Below are positions 1 to 10,783 of a stretch of DNA of 64,000 nucleotides, piece by piece (positions within the stretch are counted from its first letter, which is position 1; each line of letters opens with the position of its first letter). Under the pieces are notes generated by a model. It saw only the letters and a list, made by a program, of their open reading frames with translations. It had not been told where the DNA came from and did not search any database. Location of the stretch: assembly GCF_003668635.1 (NCBI RefSeq), contig NZ_RCWH01000004.1, positions 248,001-312,000 on the forward strand. The letters are read 5' to 3'. Source of the stretch: Planomicrobium sp. Y74 (GTDB lineage: Bacteria > Bacillota > Bacilli > Bacillales_A > Planococcaceae). Made by a program: the position numbers and the translations under genes.

Positions 1-2122
<2,122 letters not shown>

Positions 2123-2340
2123 GAGGCATCTAAAATGTAAAAATTTTCTGACATAGGATTATCAATAAATTCTTAACACGCTTAATCATCAAAGAAAATT
2201 CAGGACAGCTTCACTTATACAAGATGAACGGCTTCTTTCCAATCTTTTTAAATGAAAAAATTGGAATTGATTGATTTTATTTAAATCAGACTATATATTT
2301 AGAGAGGCGAAATAACATTCCGCAGAAAAGAGTGGATTAT

Positions 2341-3597
2341 ATGAAATCCTGGTTTATGGATTGGAAGACTAAAATCCTTTCCTTTAATCGAAACGTTAAA
2401 CTGTTTATGCTTGCCAATGTCCTGATACAAATCGGGATGGGCGTTTTCATGGTGATGTATAACCTTTATATAAAAGAACTCGGCATGCCCGAAACCGTTA
2501 ACGGCAAAGTGATTTCCATGACAGCCCTTGCTTCAGCCATCATGCTGATTCCTGCAGGTTTTCTGAGCGATAAAATCGGACGAAAATGGATTATCATTGC
2601 CGGTGCTTTGTTCGGCGCCGTCACTTTATACTATCGAAGCTTCGCGGTTCTTGAATCCCCTCTTGTTACTGCAGCTTTTTTCACCGGTCTTTTCATGGCA
2701 TTCGTCCAAGTATCCGGTGTGCCGCTTCTCGCCGAAAACTCGAGATCTTCTGAGCGGGTACATATGTTCAGCATCTATTTTGCTTTAATGACGGCCGCAA
2801 ATGTTGTGGGCAGCCTGCTTGGAGGTATCGTATCCGACGTTTTCCAGGTCTATCTGTCGATGCCGGCGGTGGAAGCCATCCGCTGGTCGCTTCTATTTGG
2901 CGCCACTCTTTTCACAGCAGGGCTCTTGCCTTTATTCAAATTGAACAATAAAGTACCGGAACCTTCTGAAAAAGTGGAAACCCGAATTGATATCGAACCT
3001 GATGATCCCGGGTTAAAACGCAATTTGATCGTTATTTTCCACTTCTCATTCGCCAGCCTGCTTATCGGCCTCGGCTCCGGTTTGGTTGTGCCCTATCTGA
3101 ATCTTTATTTTGCTAACCGCTTTGATGCTTCCAATGCCTATATCGGCCTGGTGCTTTCACTCGGTTCTGCCATGACCGCTGTCGCCATGCTGATTGGTCC
3201 GATGCTCGTCCGGCGGGTAGGCAAAGTAAAAGCTTTGATCATCTTTCAGGTCCTGTCGATTCCCTTCCTGATCCTAACCGCGTATACGACTTCCCTGTTC
3301 CTTGCTTCGTTAGGATTTTTACTGCGCCAGGCACTGATGAATGCGGGCAATCCAATCCAAAGCGCTATTGCGATGGAAGTCGTCCATGATAAATATAAAG
3401 GGCTTGCGAATTCCGTGAACCAGATGGTCTTTAATGTCGGATGGGCCACAATGGGTCCGGTTGCGGCCGGCCTGGTCATTGCTTTCGGTTCATATTGGGG
3501 CTACGCCTATGCATTTTCGATTACAGCCGGCTTGTATATCATTTCGTCCACTTATTACTACTTTATTTTCGGCAGAAGGAAGCTCAGTGAAGAGTAA
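2341..3597 (+). CDS. MFS transporter, 12-helix drug/metabolite type
   Basis: About 418 aa with roughly twelve hydrophobic segments and a central charged loop near residue 210. The loop 2-3 motif GFLSDKIGRK marks the major facilitator superfamily. The substrate cannot be told from sequence. Start choice: ATG at 2341 with AAGAGTGG before it; an in-frame GTG at 2332 is possible. The gene stands alone. Its stop codon is followed after 2 nt by a copy of structured repeat A and then a bidirectional terminator. Confidence 0.85.
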   Translation: MKSWFMDWKTKILSFNRNVKLFMLANVLIQIGMGVFMVMYNLYIKELGMPETVNGKVISMTALASAIMLIPAGFLSDKIGRKWIIIAGALFGAVTLYYRSFAVLESPLVTAAFFTGLFMAFVQVSGVPLLAENSRSSERVHMFSIYFALMTAANVVGSLLGGIVSDVFQVYLSMPAVEAIRWSLLFGATLFTAGLLPLFKLNNKVPEPSEKVETRIDIEPDDPGLKRNLIVIFHFSFASLLIGLGSGLVVPYLNLYFANRFDASNAYIGLVLSLGSAMTAVAMLIGPMLVRRVGKVKALIIFQVLSIPFLILTAYTTSLFLASLGFLLRQALMNAGNPIQSAIAMEVVHDKYKGLANSVNQMVFNVGWATMGPVAAGLVIAFGSYWGYAYAFSITAGLYIISSTYYYFIFGRRKLSEE

Positions 3598-3599
3598 AA

Positions 3600-3761
3600 A
3601 GAAAAGCGGGAACGGCCGCTCAGCTCCGACAGGTATAAGGCGAACCAGTGTAGTAGCTTTAGCCACGTAGCTGATTTGACTTATATCCCGAAGAGCTAGG
3701 CACTGGAGACTAGACACAAAGTGGCTTACGACTCGAGGAGTTGGCCGTTGGAGCCTGGACA
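3600..3761 (+). repeat. Structured repeat A, copy 1 (composite)
   Basis: Begins AGAAAAGCG 2 nt after the MFS stop codon and ends GGAGCCTGGACA. It has one left arm but two right arms: one ends in GGAGACTAGACA near 3715 and another runs from about 3720 to 3761, as if two units recombined. The inner helix TATAAG/CTTATA replaces CATAAG/CTTATG of other copies, a compensatory change. Same sense as the upstream gene. Confidence 0.85.
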
Positions 3762-3763
3762 AA

Positions 3764-3800
3764 GAAAAGCACCGGACCCATTATTGGGCCGGTGCTTTCT
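3764..3800. terminator. Bidirectional intrinsic terminator
   Basis: GC-rich stem AGCACCGG/CCGGTGCT with A- and T-rich flanks. It serves the MFS gene (with its repeat) and the convergent YvbH-like gene. Confidence 0.85.
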
Positions 3801-3802
3801 GC

Positions 3803-4417
3803 TTAATTATTAATATACTTTTCAAATACGTCCCCGAAATCTTTTACGTGATACTGATTTCTGACAGAAGTCAGCCAGGTAAATCCGAAATCCGTCAGTT
3901 TTGAATATTGTTCGTCCAATGCCACGTTTGAAGGACGGGAACTTTGGAGAATTCCTGCGGCTTTATCGAGGCTCTGGTTGGCCATATCTATTACAATTCC
4001 GTTTTCATATGTCATTTCCGCAATGCGCAACAAGGATTTATACAAATCCTTCAATTGTTCAATCTGGCTTTTCTGAACATCGATTTGAAATTGTTCAGCT
4101 CCCAGTTTGAATGTAATTTCTACATCAATATCTATTTTCCCCGCTGTCTCCAAAAAAACATCTGCAATCGGATGCCTTGAATAAGGATAGCGTTTTAAGG
4201 TTCTTTTCGAAGATACGGCACTTTCCCCATCCACATGGATTAAGGCCAGATTCGTAAAGCAATATTCATCAGATCTTGTTTTGATGAGGAAATATATCTT
4301 TTCCTGATCTTCATGCATGACATAATCATCGGAATCCGTCTTGTCAAAATCTTTCGGGTCGATTATTTTTCCGACATCGCTTAGGCCCAAAGCATCTGAC
4401 GCCATTTTCTTGAACAT
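3803..4417 (-). CDS. YvbH-like bacterial PH-domain protein
   Basis: 204 aa starting MFKKMASDALGLSDVG, closely resembling Bacillus subtilis YvbH as remembered. The N-terminal half (about 1-125, with HEDQEKIYFLIKTRSDEYCFTN) is the bacterial pleckstrin-homology domain; the C-terminal half is helical. No signal peptide or membrane helix, so cytoplasmic. Function of the family is unknown. The start at 4417 is set by the strong GGGGG ribosome binding site; ten extra upstream codons are open but lack one. Confidence 0.85.
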   Translation of the reverse strand: MFKKMASDALGLSDVGKIIDPKDFDKTDSDDYVMHEDQEKIYFLIKTRSDEYCFTNLALIHVDGESAVSSKRTLKRYPYSRHPIADVFLETAGKIDIDVEITFKLGAEQFQIDVQKSQIEQLKDLYKSLLRIAEMTYENGIVIDMANQSLDKAAGILQSSRPSNVALDEQYSKLTDFGFTWLTSVRNQYHVKDFGDVFEKYINN

Positions 4418-4518
4418 TTCTTTTCCCCCTTTTTCTATTGAGAACAATTACATCTTCATTTTATCAAACACTGCTGATTTGGCTATAATCAGCCTGCCAT
4501 TGAATTTGTAAATTTCAC

Positions 4519-4566
4519 AAAAAAAAAACTGTTCCAAGGATCCAATTAAGGATTATCGGAACAGCT
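4519..4566 (-). terminator. Intrinsic terminator of the PQQ dehydrogenase gene
   Basis: Minus-strand CTGTTCC/GGAACAG stem followed by a run of T residues. Confidence 0.8.
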
Positions 4567-4585
4567 TTACCAATTGTTTTCTTAA

Positions 4586-6829
4586 TTATTGCATTGGAGC
4601 AAGGACAGAGTTGACATATTCAGCAACCTGCTGGATTTCTTCTTCTGATAATACACCTTCAAACGCCGGCATACTGGATCCGCCGTTTCGAATACGCTCA
4701 AGTACTGTGTCCAGATCTTCAGCTGCCTCACTTTGCTGGAGGTTAGGGCCGTTATGTCCACCCGCTCCCTGGTCGCCGTGGCATGACAGACAGTTACTTT
4801 CGTAAATAGCCAGTCCTGCTTCAGTTTCGGCTTGAGGCGTGTCACCTTCTTCTCCGTCAGTTCCCCCTTCACCTTCTCCTTCGATATCGTCGTCTGCTTC
4901 CGGATTGCCTTCGTCTGTATCATCCACTTTGTCGTCAAAAGCTTCATCATCCTGAACTGGTGCGTCTCCGCCAACCGTTCCGGAATCGATTTCGCCATCA
5001 AGTGTGAACGTATAGACTTTATCGCCGTGTTTGGAACCTGCCAGCGAGTTACCGGCTGCCAGTACGGAAATGTATTGGACACCATCAATTTCGTAGGAAA
5101 TCGACGGCGCATTCACACCCGCATCCGTTTGATATTCCCAAACCTGGTCACCTGTAGTAGCGTCATAAGCGATCAGGCGGCCGTCGTTATGCCCAGCGAA
5201 TAACAGGTTCCCTTTAGTCACCAAAAGTCCGCTGTATGCAATAGCGTCCCAATCCACTTGCCATGCAATTGTATTGGTTTTTACATCGAGAGCTGTTACA
5301 GTCCCTCTTTGCGGTGCATCAGAAACCGGCTGCCAAACACTGCCGATATATTCATCACCTTCCGAAAACTCATTTTCACTTCGTGTTAAGGAGAAGTAAT
5401 TATCATTACCCAATACATAAAAGTATTCTGTGTCCGGGCTATAAGCGGATGGCGGCCAGTTGGCACCGCCCTGAGGTGAGGGTTTCACCGTAACAGGCTC
5501 TTCCCAGAACGGGGTGAACAGCCCCCCGATTTCGCCATCGAATTCAGGTGCCAAATCACGTTCCACATCTTCCTCAGTCACTTCTTGCGGCACAAATCCA
5601 TCACCCACTGGAATTGGCTGGGTCGGTGAAGTTTTTTGCCGCTCGTCCTGCGGAACTTCCTGTTCTTCAATGCCCACTAAAGGTTCGCCGTTCGTTCGGT
5701 CGAGAAAATAAACATAACCTGTTTTTCCTGCCTGCGCGATGCCTTTTCTCATTTCTCCATCCATTTCCACATCATATAAAATGACCGGGTTGGCAGGATC
5801 CAAATCCCAAATATCGTGGTGGACTTCCTGGAAATGCCATTGGTATTCTCCTGTATCCACATCTAATGCAAGAATGGAATCAGCAAATAAGTTATCGCCT
5901 TCACGCTGGCTGCCGTCCAAATCCGGAGATGTGTTGCCTGTCGCAAAGTAAATCATATTCAGTTCAGGATCGACTGCTGGCGTTTGCCAAACCGGCGCGC
6001 CTCCTGTCATCCATGCATCGTTATCATCCGGCCATGTATCGCTTCCCGGTTCGCCCGGTGCCGGTATTGTATAGAAACGCCATACTTCACGGCCGATATT
6101 GGCATCATAAGCCATGATTCTTCCGCGTATCCCATATTCCCCACCAGCTACGCCGGTATATACTTTGCCGTCATAATACAACGGCGCATTCGTAATGGTA
6201 TAACCTTCATCCCACTGGGCAACAACTGTTTCCCAAATCACTTCGCCTGTTTCGATATCCAAAGCCACTAATCGAGCGTCAAGCAAAGTCGCAAAAATCA
6301 TGTCATTGCCGACTGCAACGCCCCGGTTATTCCAGCCGCAGCAAACGGTATCAAGGCCTTCGGCAATTTCAGGCCGGTATGCCCAGATTTCTTCCCCGGT
6401 TACTGCATCGAGCGCTACAACATCATTCGCCCCTGTGGTGACATACATTACGCCTTCGTAAACAATGGGTGTAGCCTCACCTGAATATTTGAACTCCGTT
6501 CCCGAACCCAGGCTGGCTGTCCATTTACCGTTAAGATCAGCGATGTTATCCGTATTGATGGAATCCAAAGGCGAATATCTGCGGCTGTACATATCTCCGC
6601 CATGGAACATCCAGTCGCTGGTCGGGTACTCCACTTCAGGAACTTCACCTTGCTGAGGATCGGATGCGCCCAGTTGGGTAGCTGCTGTTTCCTCACCAGT
6701 TCCGGCGGTTTCTGTGCCGCCGCTCTCCTCGCTTTCATCATTGCCCATCAAAGTAGGCAAAAACACGATTCCTCCCACAATAACAATCAATGCAATCACC
6801 ATTACAGTGACAATCTGCCACGTTTTCAT
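4586..6829 (-). CDS. Membrane-anchored PQQ-dependent dehydrogenase fused to cytochrome c
   Basis: 747 aa. Residues 4-27 form one N-terminal membrane helix; residues 30-65 are an acidic linker. An eight-bladed PQQ propeller follows, with the adjacent Cys163-Cys164 pair typical of quinoprotein alcohol dehydrogenases, FATGNTSPD near 295, and HHDIWDLDPANP near 337-347 holding the likely catalytic Asp. A very acidic linker (about 605-660) leads to a C-terminal cytochrome c domain with CLSCH (680-684) and a probable Met720 ligand. It should oxidise an alcohol or sugar outside the membrane and pass electrons to haem c. Start at 6829 follows AAAGGGG. The substrate is unknown, no PQQ synthesis gene is nearby, and it stands alone. 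Confidence 0.88.
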   Translation of the reverse strand: MKTWQIVTVMVIALIVIVGGIVFLPTLMGNDESEESGGTETAGTGEETAATQLGASDPQQGEVPEVEYPTSDWMFHGGDMYSRRYSPLDSINTDNIADLNGKWTASLGSGTEFKYSGEATPIVYEGVMYVTTGANDVVALDAVTGEEIWAYRPEIAEGLDTVCCGWNNRGVAVGNDMIFATLLDARLVALDIETGEVIWETVVAQWDEGYTITNAPLYYDGKVYTGVAGGEYGIRGRIMAYDANIGREVWRFYTIPAPGEPGSDTWPDDNDAWMTGGAPVWQTPAVDPELNMIYFATGNTSPDLDGSQREGDNLFADSILALDVDTGEYQWHFQEVHHDIWDLDPANPVILYDVEMDGEMRKGIAQAGKTGYVYFLDRTNGEPLVGIEEQEVPQDERQKTSPTQPIPVGDGFVPQEVTEEDVERDLAPEFDGEIGGLFTPFWEEPVTVKPSPQGGANWPPSAYSPDTEYFYVLGNDNYFSLTRSENEFSEGDEYIGSVWQPVSDAPQRGTVTALDVKTNTIAWQVDWDAIAYSGLLVTKGNLLFAGHNDGRLIAYDATTGDQVWEYQTDAGVNAPSISYEIDGVQYISVLAAGNSLAGSKHGDKVYTFTLDGEIDSGTVGGDAPVQDDEAFDDKVDDTDEGNPEADDDIEGEGEGGTDGEEGDTPQAETEAGLAIYESNCLSCHGDQGAGGHNGPNLQQSEAAEDLDTVLERIRNGGSSMPAFEGVLSEEEIQQVAEYVNSVLAPMQ

Positions 6830-7000
6830 GTCTGCACCCCTTTCTACTGGTTTGAATACGTGCCTGGTTTGAGTTTGCACTTCCTTTCTGTATATGTAAT
6901 ACCTTAGACATAGGGACATTCTAACCTTTAATTCCCTTTTTGAAATGAAGAAAACCGATTTAAACTGATTATTCTGAATATAATTTACGTATTTATTTAC

Positions 7001-8259
7001 CTATCGCTTCTTCACCTTGTAAGTGAACTCAAGCTCAACTGTTTTTCCGGCACCCATCCGTACATGAAATTCCAAAGTACGCGAAGCTTTTACTTCATAA
7101 TCATGGGTCGAGGATTCCATTTCCCAAATAGGGTCGCTGACTAAATGTTCGACAAGGACAGCAACATTTTTCTGCTTGCTGTTTTTAATTCTGTAGACGA
7201 AAGTAACGTATTCTGAACCGCCTGTGACTTTCCGGCTCTTTTCAAATGATTTATTGGTTAAGTCGAAAGTTTTGCCAATCGTTACTGTAATTTTCTCCTT
7301 GGCTGACATATGACTGATTTCATCTTCTCCGAGAAATTCCAACTCTCCATTCCCGCCATGCCCATAAAATTGTATGATTCCTTTTGGAAGCGGAATATTC
7401 AATCCCGGTAACTGAAGCTGTATAGATGCATTCTCTTGCCGATCTTCAATTCTGTATATTTTTTGAAAAACAGCATGTTGATTATGGAGAAATCGGACTT
7501 GTTTAAAGCCGCCTTCTGCAATCGAGAAAGTTCCCCCCACTTCGTAGACATTTCCTCAGAAAAGCCATACGGTTTCAGCTCTCCGGAGGAGTCTTTTGCA
7601 TTGAACCGGCTGTTCTCCATGAGGGGAACCACTTCACCGGATCTTTTCAAAATGCCGGCAACCACTCTTAGTTGGCAGTTTTCAAAATCTCCTCCGGCAT
7701 AGTTTGTGATTTTTATCCAGCCATTCAATATCATTTCTTCACCAAAAAGTTCAGCAACATAGTTTGCTTCCCAATTGAGGCCTGAAACCAGATAGTGCAA
7801 GCCGATATCAGTATCTTCATGCAAAGTTTCGATGCGGCAGGATATTGCAGGATCAATTTGAATTTCGGCACCTTCTGATGGCAGAGTAATATGTCCACCA
7901 GGGTTAACAAAGATTTCAGCGGTACCTTCAATTTTTCCAATAAAATCGGATTCAGCCTTCAGCAAACGAATCTTCGTTTCAGTGCCTGCCTCCAAATTCC
8001 CCACAGTAACTACCCGGCCAATATATTTTTTCAACAACTGCTCTTTATCTGTTATGCCCCTTTCGTAATCCTGTTCCAGGACAGCAGCCCCTTTGACGAA
8101 AAAGGAATCCGCTTCAATTCCAGCCGGTAGGTCCCCGATGACCAAGTGATTGATTTCTGTTTCAAGTTGCAGGCTTCTAACCTCCCTGACAGCCGCGAAA
8201 TCATTATAAATTGTCAGTGCAAGTAATTTTCTGCTGTCCTTTCCTGAATGGAATATCAT
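7001..8259 (-). pseudogene. DUF4139-type protein, interrupted by a frameshift at a G6 run
   Basis: Two overlapping frames together form one protein of about 420 aa. The first (from MIFHSGKDSRKLLALTIYNDFAAVREV at 8259, after GGAGGTG) has the N-terminal part and the GLNWEANYVAEL segment. The second (from about 7540) has the C-terminal beta-rich part, including TFVYRIKNSKQKNVAVLVEH. This order matches DUF4139-domain proteins. The frame changes by -1 at a run of six G (plus-strand C 7533-7538); one extra G would restore it. It is either a broken gene, a phase-variable tract or a homopolymer sequencing error. Upstream lies a small gene, 14 nt away. Confidence 0.75.
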
Positions 8260-8273
8260 CAGGCACCTCCACT

Positions 8274-8495
8274 TCAACGATTGAAGTAATTCCTCAAGTA
8301 TTGGATTGCTTCCTCCCGGCAACCGGCCGTCAATGGCGATCTTTTGGCATGTACGAGATCCCCGTAAAGCAAGTCATCAAGAAACCGTACTTCTTCCGCA
8401 TATATTTTATCTTGCCCTGCATCCAGCACTTCCAAAGTCACATAGATGGAATTTCCTTGTTCTGCATAATCGATTATTGTAACTTGATTGCCCAT
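8274..8495 (-). CDS. Small protein of unknown function, upstream of the DUF4139 gene
   Basis: 73 aa from MGNQVTIIDYAEQGNSIYVT, soluble and acidic, with a C-terminal amphipathic helix EEAIQYLRNYF. I do not recognise the family. The start at 8495 follows GGGAGGGC; an alternative ATG at 8531 would add 12 residues. It is very close to the DUF4139 gene and probably co-transcribed with it. Confidence 0.65.
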   Translation of the reverse strand: MGNQVTIIDYAEQGNSIYVTLEVLDAGQDKIYAEEVRFLDDLLYGDLVHAKRSPLTAGCREEAIQYLRNYFNR

Positions 8496-8621
8496 ATTGC
8501 CCTCCCGGAACTTCTGTTCAGCTGTGTTCATTTTTAATTATCCCTATAAGAGAATTTTATCACTTTCAGATTTTATTGCCATATATATCTGATTATTCTA
8601 ACTATAATTTTCAAAGAAATT

Positions 8622-8663
8622 AAAAAGCCGTTAAGGAAGCAGTGTGGCTGCTCCTAAACGGCC
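8622..8663 (-). terminator. Intrinsic terminator of the repeat-protein gene
   Basis: Long minus-strand stem GCCGTTTAGGAGCAG/CTGCTTCCTTAACGGC followed by TTTTT. Confidence 0.85.
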
Positions 8664-8679
8664 TTGAATTGAATTCATA

Positions 8680-9642
8680 CTAATACAGGCTTCCTTCACC
8701 GACCAGCAGCTCAGGAAAATCTTTTTCAATCATTTCTTCAAGTTGATATTCCTGCAAGATTTCAAGCAGCTCTTCTTCATCAGCTTTGCAATAATCCAAT
8801 AACTCATTTTTGTCAGAGCCTTTAAACTGCAAAATATATTTCTTACGGCCATTTTTGGCTATCACATAAATATCCATCGGCCCATAATTTCTGATTGTCC
8901 TGAAATCCTGATTTTCGATTACAGACGCTGCATCCATTTTATCCAGATGCGTATAGATAAATGCCTCAGATCTTTTTACTTCCGCAGAAATAAAACTCAT
9001 TTTTGCGTGATGCCTGTTGATGAAGCGCTCGGACAATTGCTGATGAAATGTAATCGTTTCCCATTCCACCCTGGTCCGGTATTTTTCGATAAATAATTCA
9101 GAAAGGACCTGGTGGCGGGTTACAGCAATCCAGTCCACCTTCTCAGCATGGCGGTCGATCAATGACATCGGCAAATGCTGGCAGACTGACAGGGAAGGCC
9201 ATGACAGTTTATTGCTGTGCCGCTCGATAAAGGCAGGTGAAAGTCCTTTTGACTTCAACAATTCTTTTTTGCGGGAGACTATTTCCCAATACTGTTTAGG
9301 ATTGAACGGACTTGCTTCATTTTCCAGCGTTTTAGCTTGCCGTTTACTCAGTTTCCCCAGCTCCGGCTCCCATATTTCGGCCTTCGCGAATTCCTCGATA
9401 AATGCTTCTGAGACTTTTTGGGTTCGGATCACTTCATCCCAATATAAGCGTCCACTGAATTCACGGATAAATTCTTCCGATAATTGCTGATGTCCCGAAA
9501 CAAGATACCAGTTAACCTGCGCTTCATTGTCGCGGATGAATTTCTCTGATAAATTTTCTGTTTCACATATTGTATTCCACGAGACCGAACGCTTGTCTTT
9601 AATCGCTCTCGCTTCCATTAACTCGTTTAAATCACCAAACAT
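8680..9642 (-). CDS. Protein built of about eight 23-residue SEEFI repeats
   Basis: 320 aa from MFGDLNELMEAR (start 9642, after AAAAGAGAGTGG). From about residue 25 to 250 it has eight tandem units of about 23 residues with consensus LSE.FI...(6-7)..W..V...Q, for example LSEKFI, LSEEFI, VSEAFI, LSELFI, LSERFI. This predicts an all-helical solenoid or scaffold. The acidic C-terminal 70 residues have no repeats. No signal peptide. Similar short repeats are known from phage and viral proteins, but I cannot assign a function. Confidence 0.7.
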   Translation of the reverse strand: MFGDLNELMEARAIKDKRSVSWNTICETENLSEKFIRDNEAQVNWYLVSGHQQLSEEFIREFSGRLYWDEVIRTQKVSEAFIEEFAKAEIWEPELGKLSKRQAKTLENEASPFNPKQYWEIVSRKKELLKSKGLSPAFIERHSNKLSWPSLSVCQHLPMSLIDRHAEKVDWIAVTRHQVLSELFIEKYRTRVEWETITFHQQLSERFINRHHAKMSFISAEVKRSEAFIYTHLDKMDAASVIENQDFRTIRNYGPMDIYVIAKNGRKKYILQFKGSDKNELLDYCKADEEELLEILQEYQLEEMIEKDFPELLVGEGSLY

Positions 9643-10042
9643 TGCGTCCACTCTCTTTTCAAATAATATTCCGTTTCCCTCGTTCTTCGGCGACTGGTTG
9701 ATTATACAAATAAAGCCCGCATACCGGCATAAACCGAAATGCGGGAAGTAGAGTCTTTTGATCATTTCTGCTGGTTCTCGGCAGTTTTCGTCTATTTAAG
9801 TTGTTATATAGAAGAGACGATTGATTTTATTGGCCGATTGCTTCTGCCGCACTTCCAAATCAATAGCTTGATATAGTTTTTCCTTATAGTAGCTAATATC
9901 CTTATCCTTCTCTCTTATGTTAACTCTCTTATTCCCCAAAGAAAAGAACTAAAACAGAAATATGTTGTTTTTGATACTAAATTGACTCCTTATTATCCTG
10001 AAACACTCATTGTTAAAGCTGAAGAAAAAAGAACAGCAAGTG
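9643..10042. other. Intergenic stretch with a leader hairpin
   Basis: 400 nt without a convincing gene. On the minus strand a CCCGCAT/ATGCGGG hairpin (about 9717-9746) precedes GTATAAT, a possible -10 of the repeat-protein gene. A 47-codon open frame (9796-9939, minus) lacks an ATG and a ribosome binding site. Confidence 0.5.
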
Positions 10043-10073
10043 AAAAACCCGCTGAAAATTTCCAGCAGGTTTC
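10043..10073 (-). terminator. Intrinsic terminator of the thioesterase gene
   Basis: Minus-strand CCTGCTGG...TTCAGCGGG stem followed by TTTTT. Confidence 0.75.
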
Positions 10074-10105
10074 AACTTTCTTCTATTTGGTAGAATAGTA
10101 ACAAA

Positions 10106-10501
10106 CTACTTTTTCTTCTGTACGATTGCTACCGTACATCTTGATACGCAAATTAGACGATTTTCTTCATCCACAATCTTAATATCCCATACCATCGTCG
10201 TGCGCCCTTTATGCAAAGGAGTTCCAACAGCAGTAACAATGCCGTCACGCTTTCCTCTGATGTGATTGGCATTGATCTCCAGCCCTACCGCAATTTCATT
10301 TTCCTGATCAATGAGATGCCAGGTTCCTACACTCGCGACCGTTTCGGCGAGTACGACGGAAGCTCCACCATGAAGTTGGCCAAAAGGCTGATGTGTTGAA
10401 GAATTGACCGGCATGGTCGCAGTTACTTTATCTTCTGTTATTTCTCCCATTTCAATTCCCAAAACACCAGCAATCGTTTCTTCTACAGGTTTAATCTGCA
10501 C
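10106..10501 (-). CDS. Hotdog-fold acyl-CoA thioesterase, YuxO/MenI type
   Basis: 131 aa with the PaaI/YdiI-like hotdog signature HQPFGQLHGGASVVLAET and GLEINANHIR. This closely follows B. subtilis YuxO as remembered, proposed to hydrolyse 1,4-dihydroxy-2-naphthoyl-CoA in menaquinone synthesis. Start chosen as GTG at 10501 (VQIKPVEET) because GGGGG lies 8 nt upstream; 29 more open codons lie upstream without support. No menaquinone genes are nearby, so the substrate is not certain. Confidence 0.8.
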   Translation of the reverse strand: MQIKPVEETIAGVLGIEMGEITEDKVTATMPVNSSTHQPFGQLHGGASVVLAETVASVGTWHLIDQENEIAVGLEINANHIRGKRDGIVTAVGTPLHKGRTTMVWDIKIVDEENRLICVSRCTVAIVQKKK

Positions 10502-10653
10502 AGTGAATCCCCCTTTTTGATAGTCGCATGTTTCTGATATAATCATGGCAAATATTACAACTATTGGCAATGGCTTTTCCTGATTCATCTTTATATTAAA
10601 AAGGAAAAATTCAATTACCCCTTCCTCACCCTTTCAAGCCTTGTTTTCATTTT

Positions 10654-10670
10654 TGTAATCTAATTGTAAC
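10654..10670 (+). promoter_or_regulatory. WalR-type box upstream of the cell wall hydrolase gene
   Basis: TGTAAT-N5-TGTAAC matches the published WalR (YycF) consensus TGTWAH-N5-TGTWAH exactly. It lies 114 nt before the LysM/NlpC start. WalR controls D,L-endopeptidase autolysins in Bacillus, so the position makes sense. Confidence 0.6.
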
Positions 10671-10783
10671 AATAAATCGTATTGCCTATTCTAATCGGTA
10701 CAGATAGAATAGAGAGTACTAAAATTACTAAGCACACTTTACTGTTTAACTATAAAAAATTACCACATAAAGGGAGAGAAACT

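Noticed and set aside
7527-7545. Programmed -1 frameshift in the DUF4139 gene
   Set aside because: The site TGG GGG GAA is not a good slippery heptamer and no downstream pseudoknot was evident; an indel in G6 is simpler.
9796-9939. A 47-codon minus-strand open frame (ends NKINRLFYITT)
   Set aside because: It has a protein-like composition but only a TTG as possible start, no ribosome binding site, and I recognise no family. Kept as unassigned intergenic sequence.
10589-10783. c-di-AMP (ydaO) riboswitch before the LysM gene
   Set aside because: Its conserved blocks are absent; only the WalR-type box was found.
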